Shown: positions 6,993 to 14,688 of the stretch, one piece after another
How the letters are laid out: every line of letters starts with the position of its first letter
How positions within the stretch are numbered: position 1 is the stretch's first letter
Assembly (NCBI GenBank): GCA_019454625.1
Contig: JACFNY010000006.1
Span: 581 to 19,416, forward strand
DNA: 18,836 nucleotides
Direction: 5' to 3'
From: Sphingomonadaceae bacterium
Lineage (GTDB): Bacteria > Pseudomonadota > Alphaproteobacteria > Sphingomonadales > Sphingomonadaceae
Translations under genes and position numbers: made by a program
The notes under the pieces: generated by a model
Told to the model about the DNA's origin: nothing
Databases searched by the model: none
What the model saw: the letters and a program-made list of their open reading frames with translations, nothing else

Positions 6993-7859
6993 TCAGACCG
7001 CGCGCGCGAAGACGGGCGTCTGGGGCGCCGGAGCAGGCAGGTAGAGCCCCCGGTTCTGCCAGTCGGGCACGAAGGCGTCGGTGACGCCCAGCACGGTTTC
7101 GGCAGCGCCGAGGATGAGGCGTCCATCGGGATTCAGATGCCGGTGGATGCGGGCGAGGACATCCTGTTTGCAGTCGTGCGCGAGGTACATGAGCACGTTG
7201 CGGCACAGGATGATGTCGAACGGCGCACCCAGCGACCACGGACCGAGCAGGTTCAGCGGCTGGAAACGCACCATAGCGCGTATATCCGGGCTCAGCGCCC
7301 AGTGTTCGCCGGTCTTCTCGAAGTGCGCCATCAGGCGGTGGATGCTGAGGCCCCGCTGCACCTCGAACTGCGAATAGAGGCCGCTTCGCGCCCGCGCGAC
7401 CGCACGGCGGGAAATATCGGTGCCGACGATGTCGATGGTCCAGCCTTCCCAGCTCGCGCGGTCCTCCGCGAACAGCATCGCCACCGAATAGGGCTCCTGG
7501 CCCGTCGAGGCCGCCGCGCTCCAGATGCGGATGCGGCGCGACGCGGCGCGCGCGGCGCGGAGCTGCGGCAGGATCCGCTGCCGAAGCAGATCGAAGGGCT
7601 GGATGTCCCGGAAGAAGAACGTCTCGTTGTTGAGCATCGCCTCGACGAGATCGGCCGCAAGCGCCTCCCCGATCCCGTCCCGGGCAAGGCTTTCGAGGAA
7701 CGCGGCGACGGTGACGCAGCCGTGCGCCCGCGCCAGCGGGCCCAGCCGGGACTCGACGAGATAGGTCTTGCTGCGCGCAAGCTCCAGCCCTGCACGGGCG
7801 CGAAGCAGCGCGGCCAGACAGTCGAAGCCGGCGTCGGGCCCGGAGCTGGACGTCGTCAC
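6993..7859 (-). CDS. cheR: Chemotaxis protein methyltransferase CheR
   Basis: CheR transfers methyl groups from S-adenosylmethionine to glutamates of chemoreceptors during adaptation. The protein has 288 aa. The N-terminal helical CheR_N domain covers about 10-70. The catalytic domain follows, with AMLNNETFFFRDIQPFD at about 73-89, the SAM-binding loop IWSAAASTGQEPYSVA, then VGTDISRRAV and the conserved FDIILCRNVLMYL. The frame stays open far upstream, opposite cheB, so the start was set by coupling. GTG at 7857-7859 overlaps the cheB TGA (GTGA) and gives the expected length. It is the last gene of the che block and is followed by the hairpin element. No TPR extension is present. Confidence 0.93.
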   Translation of the reverse strand: MTTSSSGPDAGFDCLAALLRARAGLELARSKTYLVESRLGPLARAHGCVTVAAFLESLARDGIGEALAADLVEAMLNNETFFFRDIQPFDLLRQRILPQLRAARAASRRIRIWSAAASTGQEPYSVAMLFAEDRASWEGWTIDIVGTDISRRAVARARSGLYSQFEVQRGLSIHRLMAHFEKTGEHWALSPDIRAMVRFQPLNLLGPWSLGAPFDIILCRNVLMYLAHDCKQDVLARIHRHLNPDGRLILGAAETVLGVTDAFVPDWQNRGLYLPAPAPQTPVFARAV

Positions 7860-8950
7860 CGGCCCGCCTCCAGCAGGCAGCCGATCGCCGAGGCGAGCCC
7901 GCCGACCGGCAGCATCTCGGCGGCGAGGCCCGCCTTCACCACCGCGCCGGGCATTCCCCAGACGACCGAGCTCGCCTGGTCCTGCGCGAGCATGGTGCCG
8001 CCCGCCGCAACGACCGCGCGCGCGCCGTCGAGGCCGTCCGATCCCATGCCGGTCAGCATGACCCCAAGCGTCGAGGCGCCCCACACCGCCGCCGCCGAGC
8101 GCAGCATCGGATTGACGGAAGGGCGGCAGAAGTTCTCGGGCACGGCATCGGTAAGGTGCAGCCGCACGGTCCCGCCGGAGCGCGCGACCTCCATGTGCCG
8201 CCCGCCCGGCGCCACGTAGACGACGCCGGGCTGCACGGGCATCCTGTCGGTTGCCTCGAACGCCTGTATCCCGCCACGGCGCGCCATGTGCTCGGCAAGG
8301 ATCACCGTGAAGGTCGGCGGCATGTGCTGCGTCACGATGATCGGCACGCGCACGGGCTTCGGAAGCTGCTCGATCAGCTCGAACATGGCGTTGGGGCCGC
8401 CCGTCGATGCGCCGATGGCGATCACCTGCGGCGCGGCGCGCGAGGGCTCCGCCCGCGTGTAGGGCGCCGGTGCGGCGGCGGGTACGCGGCGGAGCGCAGG
8501 CTGCGGCCGTTCGATTTCCCCGAGCGCGCGGACCTTGCGGACGAACTCGTCGCGGAATGCGGGACCGGCGGCGGTCGCCCACCCGCTGCGCGGCTTGGCG
8601 ATCGCATCCGTCGCGCCGAGGTTCAGCGCCTCGAACGTCACGCGGGCGCCGCGCGTCGTCAGGGTGGAGGCCATCAGGATGCGCGCGCCGGGCGCCGCTT
8701 CCACGAGCCGGGGGAGCGCCGCGATGCCGTCCATGCCGGGCATTTCGACATCGAGCACGATCACGTCGACCGGATGCGCTTTCGCCGCCGCGATGGCGTC
8801 GGCCCCGTTCGCGGCGGTGGCGACCACCCGGATTTTCGGATCGTCGTGCAGCCACTGCGCCATCAGCGCGCGGCTGACGCCGGAATCGTCGACGAGAAGC
8901 ACACGGATCGGTGCCGATGTCTGCACGATCGGCGCTGCTGCCCTGTTCAT
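7856..8950 (-). CDS. cheB: Chemotaxis response regulator protein-glutamate methylesterase CheB
   Basis: CheB removes methyl groups from receptors, and may deamidate them, when phosphorylated by CheA. It has 364 aa. The receiver domain covers about 15-130, with acidic residues D21/D22, phospho-acceptor D67 (VLDVEMPGMDG) and K119. An Ala/Pro-rich linker spans about 148-172. The C-terminal methylesterase domain has the full catalytic triad: S182 (IGASTGGP), H209 (VTQHMPPTFT) and D305 (TGMGSDGLDG). Spacing between these agrees with E. coli CheB. The start is ATG 8948-8950, 16 bp after the cheY stop, and the stop overlaps the cheR GTG. CheB and CheR together give a complete adaptation pair. Confidence 0.95.
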   Translation of the reverse strand: MNRAAAPIVQTSAPIRVLLVDDSGVSRALMAQWLHDDPKIRVVATAANGADAIAAAKAHPVDVIVLDVEMPGMDGIAALPRLVEAAPGARILMASTLTTRGARVTFEALNLGATDAIAKPRSGWATAAGPAFRDEFVRKVRALGEIERPQPALRRVPAAAPAPYTRAEPSRAAPQVIAIGASTGGPNAMFELIEQLPKPVRVPIIVTQHMPPTFTVILAEHMARRGGIQAFEATDRMPVQPGVVYVAPGGRHMEVARSGGTVRLHLTDAVPENFCRPSVNPMLRSAAAVWGASTLGVMLTGMGSDGLDGARAVVAAGGTMLAQDQASSVVWGMPGAVVKAGLAAEMLPVGGLASAIGCLLEAGR

Positions 8951-8966
8951 GGTCCGGCCCCGGCGC

Positions 8967-9332
8967 CTAGATGACGCCGACCTGCGCGAGCTTGGCTTCG
9001 ATGACGTCTCGGTCGAAGGGCTTCATGATGTATTCGTCTGCCCCCGCGTCGATGGCGGCGCGGATGTGCGCCATGTCGTTCTCGGTGGTGCAGAAGACCA
9101 CGACGGGTCGCTTGCCTTCCTGCTCGGAACGCAGGACCGAAAGGAATTCCATACCGCTCATCACCGGCATGTTCCAGTCGAGCAGGATCACATCCGGCAT
9201 GGCCTGCCGGCACTGTTCGAGCGCGTCGCGCCCGTCCGCCGCTTCTTCGGTCGCGAAGCTCAGGTCCTCGAGGATGCGGCGCGCAACCTTGCGGATGACC
9301 TTGGAGTCGTCGACGATCAGACACGATTTCAT
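8967..9332 (-). CDS. cheY: Single-domain response regulator CheY
   Basis: This 121-aa receiver-only protein probably carries the CheA signal to the flagellar motor or acts as a phosphate sink. It has acidic pocket residues D8/D9, phospho-acceptor D52 (VILLDWNMPVMSG), switch residue T83 or its neighbour T82 (VFCTTEN), and K104 in IMKPFD. There is no output domain. The start is ATG 9330-9332, preceded by a GAGAG purine stretch. The ORF can be extended to 9389 but only through non-conserved sequence. The gene lies between cheW (62-bp gap) and cheB (16-bp gap). That gap is relatively AT-rich and is the only sizeable gap inside the che block, so a local promoter is possible. Alphaproteobacteria often have several CheY proteins, so motor binding is not certain. 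Confidence 0.93.
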   Translation of the reverse strand: MKSCLIVDDSKVIRKVARRILEDLSFATEEAADGRDALEQCRQAMPDVILLDWNMPVMSGMEFLSVLRSEQEGKRPVVVFCTTENDMAHIRAAIDAGADEYIMKPFDRDVIEAKLAQVGVI

Positions 9333-9394
9333 CACAGGCTCTCGCACCGGGTGTTGCGCCAAATATGTCTTGCCGTGAAAATCTTGCATTCGCG

Positions 9395-9832
9395 TTAAGC
9401 GGCGGCGGCCAGGTCGGCGTCCATGATCGCCCGCACGCTGGCGAGCACCATCAGCACATCGAGCTTCACGATCCCGTCCGATACCTGCTGCCAGCGGCGG
9501 TCGAGCGTCGGCGGGTTGGGTTCGATCTGTTCGGGGTCAACGTCGATAACATCGCCAACTTCGTCCACGATAAAGCCGTAGGGCTCGCCCTGATGCTCGA
9601 CCACCACGCACATCGAACCGGCACGGTCCTGCCGCGGCGCAAGGCCGAAGCGCGCCCTGAGGTCGATCGCCGTCACGATGCGGCCGCGCAGGTTCATCAC
9701 GCCCGCGATCCACCGCGGCGCGAGCGGTACGGGGCTCACCGTGCCGAGACGGATGACGTCCTGCACCCGCGCGACGTCGATGCCGAGGAGTTGGCCGCCG
9801 AGCACGACCGTGACGAGTTTCGCCGGAATCAC
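9395..9832 (-). CDS. cheW: Chemotaxis coupling protein CheW
   Basis: CheW is an adaptor that links chemoreceptor tips to CheA in the signalling array. It has 145 aa and is a single CheW domain. The N-terminal strand LVTVVLGGQLLGIDVARVQDV is followed by a conserved IAGVMNLRGRIVTAIDLRARFGL core (about 43-65), with the NLRG turn that contacts receptors. A second barrel half, CVVVEHQGEPYGFIVDEVGDVIDV, comes after it. The start is GTG 9830-9832. It was selected because it overlaps the TGA of cheA in a GTGA junction, which keeps the domain complete. The strong coupling to cheA suggests stoichiometric production of kinase and adaptor. Confidence 0.93.
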   Translation of the reverse strand: MIPAKLVTVVLGGQLLGIDVARVQDVIRLGTVSPVPLAPRWIAGVMNLRGRIVTAIDLRARFGLAPRQDRAGSMCVVVEHQGEPYGFIVDEVGDVIDVDPEQIEPNPPTLDRRWQQVSDGIVKLDVLMVLASVRAIMDADLAAAA

Positions 9833-12294
9833 GCGGCCTCTCCCTTCAGTTGGCGGGCGACCGCGTCGAGCAGCCGTGACCGGTCGAACTTGGCGACATA
9901 CTGGTCGAAGCCCGCCGCTTCGCCCTGCCGCACGTGATCATCGCTCACGAGCGACGAGAGCGCGACGAGCGGCGTTCCGCGCCAGCGGTCGTCGTCCCGC
10001 ACCGCGCGCGCGAAATCGACGCCCGAGAGGCCGGGCATTTCGATGTCGGAGAGGATGAGGTCGAACTGCTCCCCGGAGTCGCGAAGCGCCAGCGCCTCGT
10101 CGGCGCTCGCCGCCGTCATCGCCCGGTATCCGGCGGACGCCAGCAGCGGTTTCAGCATGTTGCGGAAGAACGCACTGTCGTCGACGATGAGCACGCGGCG
10201 CCCGGCCTTGTCCTCGGCGGCGGCAGGCGAAATTCCGCCCGCCAGCGCGAGATAGTGCGCGACGTCGAGGACCTCCGTGGCGCGCCCCGCGATGACCGCC
10301 GTACCAAGCCGCGCCGGAAGATCGCTCGCCATCGAGATGTCGACGTACGTATCGACGATGTCGAGCACCTCGTCGACCATCAGCGCCACCATGCTCGTGC
10401 CGTTGTCGAAGATCAGCGCCGGCTGGCGACCGGACGAACGCGGCGCTCCATCTCCGTCGACCGCGAGCAATGGCACCAGCGCGTCGCGGTATTGCACAAC
10501 CGGGCGGCCTTCGCTCCATTCGACGGCGGCGGCGTCGAACTCCTCCAGCCGCGCGACGAGCGACAGCGGCACAGCCTTCGGATGCGGACTTCCCGCGCGG
10601 AACAGGAGCATGGCGTCGGTTTCCTGGACGGCCTCCCGCACCGGGGCGTCCATCGCATCACCGGCGTCGCTTTCTCCAGCGATTCCAAGGCTTGCAGCGA
10701 TCCCGTTTGCATCGAGGATCATGATGACGGCGCCGTCGCCCAGAATGGCGTTCCCCGAATAGACGCTGAGCGCTTTCAGAATCGGCGCGACCGGCTTCAC
10801 GACTACCTCTTCGGTATCGAAGATGTTGTCGACGATGAGCCCGAAGCTGATGTTCCCGGCCCGTGCGATAAGTACATAGTCGCCCTCGGCGCGACCGCCA
10901 CCGATGCCGAGCAGCGTGCCGAGGTGGATGAGCGGCAGCAGCCGTTCGCGCAGGCGCATGACGGCGGCGTTGTTCACGTGTTCGACGACATGCTCGCTGT
11001 TCGGCCCGACCCGCACCAGCTCGACGACCGCCATTTGCGGGACCGCAAAACGCTGGCCACCCGACGCCACGATGAGCGCGGGCAGGATGGCGAGAGTCAG
11101 CGGAATACGGATCGTGAACAGCGAACCCTTACCGGGTGTCGATTCGATGTCGATCGCACCGCCGATCTTCTCGAGGTTCGCGCGCACCACGTCCATGCCG
11201 ACGCCGCGCCCGGACACGGACGTCACCTGCTCCGCCGTCGACAGCCCAGGATGGAACACGAGCCGCTGCGCCTGCTGCGCAGAAAGCTGCGCGGCGTCGG
11301 TCTCCGTCAAAAGCCGAAGCGCCACGGCCTTTGCCTTGAGCCGGGCCACGTCGATGCCGCGCCCGTCGTCGGCGAGCGTGATGACGATGTGCCCACCTTC
11401 CTGCGCCGCCTTCAGCGCGATGTGGCCGCGCGGTTCCTTGCCCGCCGCCTTGCGCTGCTCCGCCGTCTCGATGCCGTGATCCGCGGCATTCCGCACCATG
11501 TGCGCGAGCGGGTCCTTGATGAGCTCGAGCAGTTGGCGATCGAGTTCGGTCTCGCCGCCGTGCATTTTGAGTTCGATGGGCTTGCCGAGTTCGACCGCGA
11601 GGCTGCGCACCAGCCGCGGCAGCGCGCTCCACGCGTTGCTGATCGGCTGCATACGCGTGCGCATGACGCTTTCCTGAAGCTCGCCGACCTGCACCGACAG
11701 CCGTTGCAGCGGCACCGCAAGCCGGTCGTCCTTCAGGGTCCGCAGGTGTTGCAGAAGCTCGTTGCGCGTCAGCACCAACTCCGAAACCGTGGTCATCAGC
11801 TGTTCGAGGAGTGCGACGGACACGCGGATGGACTGGATGCCCCGGCCTGCGGCCGCGTCCTGTTCTACGGAAACCGCCGGCTGCACCTCGGACACCGGCT
11901 CCGCTTTCAGCACCTCGGGCGCCGCGATCGCTGCGTTCAGCCGCGCGATCTGCGCCTCGTCGTCCCCCGCCGGCTCCTTACCCGACGCCTCGAGCGTCGC
12001 GAGGATCGCCTTGATGCCGTCGATCGCCGCCAGCGTTTCACCGACCACGGCGGGAGAGACCTCCGCCTGCCCGTCGCGGACCTTGCCGAGCACGGTTTCG
12101 GCGGCGTGCGCCAGCCGTTCGAGGCGCGGCAGGTTCAGAAAACCACACGTACCTTTGATGGTGTGCACCAGCCGGAAGATGTTGTTGAGCACGTCACGGT
12201 TGCCGGAATCGCGCTCGAACAGCACGATCTCGTTGTCCACGGTCTGCAGATTTTCGGCCGTTTCGGTTAGAAAATCGCTGAGCAACTCGTCCAT
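9829..12294 (-). CDS. cheA: Hybrid chemotaxis histidine kinase CheA with two CheW-like domains and a C-terminal receiver
   Basis: CheA is the kinase of the chemosensory array (821 aa). Domain order from sequence: HPt (P1) at 1-105 with phospho-acceptor H44 (RLVHTIKGTCGF); an acidic linker of only about 50 residues with no recognisable P2; a dimerisation helix pair from about 155; the HATPase with N-box at 262-276 (LAHMVRNAADHGIE), G1 ADDGRGID at 308-315 and G2 GRGVGMDVV at 362-370; a first CheW-like (P5) domain at about 402-540; a second diverged CheW-like region at about 560-690; and a receiver at about 698-815 with phospho-acceptor D750 (LILSDIEMPG). E. coli CheA is shorter (654 aa) and lacks the last two parts. 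The start is ATG 12292-12294. The stop overlaps the cheW start. The receiver may compete with CheY and CheB for phosphate (inference). Confidence 0.95.
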   Translation of the reverse strand: MDELLSDFLTETAENLQTVDNEIVLFERDSGNRDVLNNIFRLVHTIKGTCGFLNLPRLERLAHAAETVLGKVRDGQAEVSPAVVGETLAAIDGIKAILATLEASGKEPAGDDEAQIARLNAAIAAPEVLKAEPVSEVQPAVSVEQDAAAGRGIQSIRVSVALLEQLMTTVSELVLTRNELLQHLRTLKDDRLAVPLQRLSVQVGELQESVMRTRMQPISNAWSALPRLVRSLAVELGKPIELKMHGGETELDRQLLELIKDPLAHMVRNAADHGIETAEQRKAAGKEPRGHIALKAAQEGGHIVITLADDGRGIDVARLKAKAVALRLLTETDAAQLSAQQAQRLVFHPGLSTAEQVTSVSGRGVGMDVVRANLEKIGGAIDIESTPGKGSLFTIRIPLTLAILPALIVASGGQRFAVPQMAVVELVRVGPNSEHVVEHVNNAAVMRLRERLLPLIHLGTLLGIGGGRAEGDYVLIARAGNISFGLIVDNIFDTEEVVVKPVAPILKALSVYSGNAILGDGAVIMILDANGIAASLGIAGESDAGDAMDAPVREAVQETDAMLLFRAGSPHPKAVPLSLVARLEEFDAAAVEWSEGRPVVQYRDALVPLLAVDGDGAPRSSGRQPALIFDNGTSMVALMVDEVLDIVDTYVDISMASDLPARLGTAVIAGRATEVLDVAHYLALAGGISPAAAEDKAGRRVLIVDDSAFFRNMLKPLLASAGYRAMTAASADEALALRDSGEQFDLILSDIEMPGLSGVDFARAVRDDDRWRGTPLVALSSLVSDDHVRQGEAAGFDQYVAKFDRSRLLDAVARQLKGEAA

Positions 12295-12351
12295 GTTCCG
12301 TCCCGGTCTGTACGCGCCGCGCCACCTTGACCGGAAGTGGTTAATGCCGCG

Positions 12352-12987
12352 CTAAGCGGCGAGGCGCGTTCCGAAAACGAGAACGCCTTCGTCGGGCTCG
12401 GAAATCTGGAGGCTGCTGCCGGTTTCCTTGAGCAGCAGATGGACGAGGTACGCCGCCGCCGCGCGGGGCGTCAGCTGAGCGACGTCGGTTTCGCCGCCAA
12501 GCGCGGCACGAAGCTCGGGATCGAGGAGCATACGCGGGCCTTCCGCGCGCACGGCAAGCTCGACGCCTTCCCTCGTCTGCTCGGCCGCGACGCGAAGTTC
12601 GCCGCCGCGCAGCAGCGCGTCTCCGGCGATCATTGCGAGGTTGAGCAGCAGCTTGACCGCATCCTTGGGAAGCGCCGGGTTGGCAACCATCCACTGCACC
12701 GCCACGCGGCGCTCCGCACCGAACAGCCCTTCGAGCGCCGCCTGCGCCTCGCGCGTGTCGACCTGATCGCCGAAGCCGCCCGCCGCGCCGAAGGCGAGGC
12801 GGAAGAACTTCAGCTTGTTCGCAGTCTGCCGTGCGCTGTCGGAAAGCAGTTCCATGCAGCGCGCCCGCATCTCGGGATCATGCTCGTCGACGAGCAGTTC
12901 CACGCCGTTGTAGAGCGCACCGACCGGTCCGACGAGATCATGGCAAAGTCGGGAGCAAAGCAGGCTCGCGAAATCGGCGGAATTCAT
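12352..12987 (-). CDS. chpT: Histidine phosphotransferase ChpT
   Basis: ChpT is a dimeric phosphotransferase that resembles a histidine kinase but does not use ATP. In Caulobacter it passes phosphate from CckA to CtrA and CpdR. The 211-aa protein carries the signature SLLCSRLCHDLVGPVGAL near the N-terminus, with phospho-accepting H16, followed by NGVELL. A degenerate Bergerat-like C-terminal half (about 90-205) lacks the usual ATP-binding glycine boxes. The start ATG 12985-12987 is chosen because AGAGGGAG lies 10 nt upstream and the histidine helix begins just after; a longer TTG frame starting at 13056 would run into the cold-shock gene. The gene is 57 bp upstream of cheA on the same strand, so it is probably co-transcribed with the che genes. 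Confidence 0.9.
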   Translation of the reverse strand: MNSADFASLLCSRLCHDLVGPVGALYNGVELLVDEHDPEMRARCMELLSDSARQTANKLKFFRLAFGAAGGFGDQVDTREAQAALEGLFGAERRVAVQWMVANPALPKDAVKLLLNLAMIAGDALLRGGELRVAAEQTREGVELAVRAEGPRMLLDPELRAALGGETDVAQLTPRAAAAYLVHLLLKETGSSLQISEPDEGVLVFGTRLAA

Positions 12988-13052
12988 CCTTTTGCCGCTC
13001 CCTCTGGCATCACACGCCCCGCCTAACCGCTCATACGCGGCCGTGCAAGCGT

Positions 13053-13289
13053 TCAAAACGCACCGGATTCATCCGAAGAACCGTCGATAATCCGCACGCC
13101 CATCGCCGATGTGCGGCCATCTGCAAGTTGCGTCAGCTCGAATTCGACGCGCTGACCATCGGCAAGCGCGGTTATGTTCGATTGATGCAGGGCCGAAACG
13201 TGTACGAATACATCGCGCGTACCGACATCGGGCCTGATGAAACCGAAGCCTTTCTTGCGATTGAACCATTTGACTTCACCGCGTGCCAA
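13053..13289 (-). CDS. Cold-shock domain protein (CspA family), TTG start
   Basis: This is a small single-stranded nucleic-acid-binding protein of 78 aa that probably acts as an RNA chaperone. The five-stranded cold-shock fold is evident: VKWFNRKKGFGFIRPD contains RNP1 (KGFGFI), VFVHVSAL is RNP2, and VEFELTQLADGR makes the last strands. A short acidic/serine tail (DGSSDESGAF) follows. No in-frame ATG exists. The start is TTG 13287-13289, which gives the normal MARGEVKWFN beginning and has a Shine-Dalgarno 6 nt upstream. The upstream open frame passes through the JAMM gene in another frame and should not be included. The gene lies 10 bp after the JAMM stop, so the two probably form one transcript. 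Cold induction cannot be judged from sequence. Confidence 0.9.
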   Translation of the reverse strand: MARGEVKWFNRKKGFGFIRPDVGTRDVFVHVSALHQSNITALADGQRVEFELTQLADGRTSAMGVRIIDGSSDESGAF

Positions 13290-13295
13290 CGCTTG

Positions 13296-13300
13296 CCTCT
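13296..13300 (-). promoter_or_regulatory. Ribosome binding site that fixes the TTG start of the cold-shock gene
   Basis: On the minus strand the JAMM stop and this site run together as TGAGAGGCAAGCGTTG. AGAGG ends 6 nt before TTG at 13289, an ideal spacing, and shares its first A with the TGA stop. This is the main evidence for the TTG start. Confidence 0.65.
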
Positions 13301-13704
13301 CAGACTTCTTGCACGACCAACGCTTCGAATCGGCCATGTATGGGGCCGTTTGCGACGACACGGTAGGCTTTTTCGCCGTCCTGCCCCAGAATGAGCCAGA
13401 TCCACCCCGCATCTCGCGCGCGCTCCGCATCGCGACGCGAGGGAGACGCCGGCGCATCGGGGTGCGAGTGATAGCAGCCGAGGATCGCAGGGCCGCCGCC
13501 CCGCGCGCCGCGATGCGCAGCAAAAAGCGCGGCGGGGTCGATCTCGAAGTGCCGCAGCCTTTCGTCGGCAACGTTCGCAGCAGCAAAGCCGCTTTCGACC
13601 CGGCCGTCGCGTCCCAGCAGCAGGCCACAGGCTTCCTCCGGCGCGCGCGCGGCGCAATCCGCGCGAATTTCCGCGAGCGCCCGCCTTGCAATTCGAAGCA
13701 TCAT
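13300..13704 (-). CDS. JAMM/Mov34-family zinc metallopeptidase (M67 type)
   Basis: This is a small stand-alone JAB domain, 134 aa from the first ATG, probably a zinc isopeptidase or peptidase. The motif is complete: E24 in PEEACGLLLG, then H79 and H81 in CYHSHPDAPASPSRRD, the serine, and D92. Bacterial relatives include M67 enzymes that trim sulphur-carrier or ubiquitin-like proteins, but no such partner is encoded nearby. The start is uncertain: ATG 13702-13704 or the adjacent ATG 13699-13701 are chosen over TTG 13720-13722. None has a clear ribosome site. It is divergent from rluD, with only 17 bp between start codons, and sits upstream of the cold-shock gene by 10 bp. Confidence 0.85.
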   Translation of the reverse strand: MMLRIARRALAEIRADCAARAPEEACGLLLGRDGRVESGFAAANVADERLRHFEIDPAALFAAHRGARGGGPAILGCYHSHPDAPASPSRRDAERARDAGWIWLILGQDGEKAYRVVANGPIHGRFEALVVQEV

Positions 13705-13721
13705 GCCAACATCGCTATCCA

Positions 13722-14672
13722 ATGAGCGGGGGCAAGTCGAACATAAGCGTCATCCTTCCGGCCGAGGCCGCCGGGCAACGGCTCGACCGTGCGCTCGCCG
13801 ACGCCGTGCCCAGCCTGTCGCGCGAGCGGCTGAAAGCGCTGATGCTGGAAGGCGCCGTGACGATCGTCGGACGCCGTCCCACGCCGTCGCTGCGCGTTAT
13901 GGGCGGCGAAGAGGTGCTCGTCGCCGTTCCCGCCGCAGTCCCGGCCACGGCCGAGGCCCAGCAGATTCCGTTGAATATCGTGTATGAGGACGACGACCTG
14001 ATCGTCGTCGACAAGCCCGCGGGCCTCGTCGTTCATCCCGCGGCCGGGAACCCGGACGGCACGCTGGTGAACGCCCTCCTCCACCACTGCGCCGGGCAAC
14101 TTTCCGGGATCGGCGGCGTGGCCCGCCCCGGCATCGTGCACCGCATCGACAAGGACACCTCCGGACTTCTGGTCGTCGCCAAGACCGACCTTGCCCACGA
14201 AGGGCTCGCCCGCCAGTTCGCCGCGCACAGCATCGGCCGCCGCTACCTCGCCGTCGTCGCTGGTCGACCCTCGCCGCCCGCCGGTCGAATAGAGGGCGCG
14301 ATCGGGCGGCATCCGGTGCACCGTAAGAAGATGGACATCGTTTCGCCCGGAAAGGGCAAGCCCGCGGTCACGCACTACCGCACGCTCCAGCCGCTGAAGA
14401 ACGCCGCGCTCGTCGAATGCAGGCTAGAGACGGGCCGCACGCATCAGGTGCGCGTTCATATGGCGTCAAGCGAGCATCCGTTATTGGGGGACCCACTCTA
14501 TGGCCGCACACGCGCAGCTCACCGCGATGTCCTCAAATCGCTCGGGTTCGGCAGGCAGGCGCTCCATGCCCGCTCGCTGCAACTTGTGCATCCGCGCACT
14601 CAAGAAAATCTCGCTTTCGAAAGCCCCGTCCCGTCTGATATTCAGGAACTCATAGAGGCGCTTGCCGTTTGA
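13722..14672 (+). CDS. rluD: 23S rRNA pseudouridine synthase RluD-like (RluA family)
   Basis: This enzyme isomerises uridines in helix 69 of 23S rRNA, if it is true RluD. It has 316 aa. The N-terminal S4 RNA-binding domain covers about 15-75 (QRLDRALADAVPSLSRERLKAL). The catalytic domain contains VYEDDDLIVVDKPAGLVVHP at about 87-106, and the family signature GIVHRIDKDTSGLLVVAK with catalytic D143. TGRTHQVRVHM and PLLGDPLYG near the C-terminus are also diagnostic. Specificity against RluC or RluA is inferred from the S4 domain plus overall similarity. The start ATG 13722 gives a normal RluD N-terminus, although no Shine-Dalgarno precedes it; TTG 13686 is an alternative but adds residues unlike the family. 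It is followed by rpoH on the same strand, 59 bp apart. Confidence 0.92.
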   Translation: MSGGKSNISVILPAEAAGQRLDRALADAVPSLSRERLKALMLEGAVTIVGRRPTPSLRVMGGEEVLVAVPAAVPATAEAQQIPLNIVYEDDDLIVVDKPAGLVVHPAAGNPDGTLVNALLHHCAGQLSGIGGVARPGIVHRIDKDTSGLLVVAKTDLAHEGLARQFAAHSIGRRYLAVVAGRPSPPAGRIEGAIGRHPVHRKKMDIVSPGKGKPAVTHYRTLQPLKNAALVECRLETGRTHQVRVHMASSEHPLLGDPLYGRTRAAHRDVLKSLGFGRQALHARSLQLVHPRTQENLAFESPVPSDIQELIEALAV

Positions 14673-14688
14673 ATCTCGCACGCCCCAC
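14661..14688 (+). promoter_or_regulatory. Possible sigma-32-type promoter upstream of rpoH
   Basis: CTTGCC at 14661-14666, inside the last codons of rluD, is followed after 16 nt by CCCCAC at 14683-14688. This resembles the heat-shock promoter pattern CTTGAA-N13-17-CCCCAT with two mismatches in the first box and one in the second. It lies 43 bp upstream of the rpoH start. Pattern matching by eye in GC-rich DNA makes this tentative. Confidence 0.25.

Noticed and set aside
7860..8855. N-terminal extension of the cheR frame through cheB
   Set aside because: The frame is open only because of GC-rich codon use; the residues are Arg/Gly/Ala low-complexity and CheR homology begins right after the GTG at 7859.
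9934..12270. 778-codon open frame on the plus strand opposite cheA
   Set aside because: It is the antisense shadow of a strongly conserved kinase gene; its composition is Arg/His/Asp-rich with no domain, as expected from GC-rich codon bias.
13290..13691. Extension of the cold-shock frame to a 212-residue protein
   Set aside because: The extra part overlaps the JAMM gene in a different frame; the TTG at 13289 has a good ribosome site and gives a normal-length Csp.
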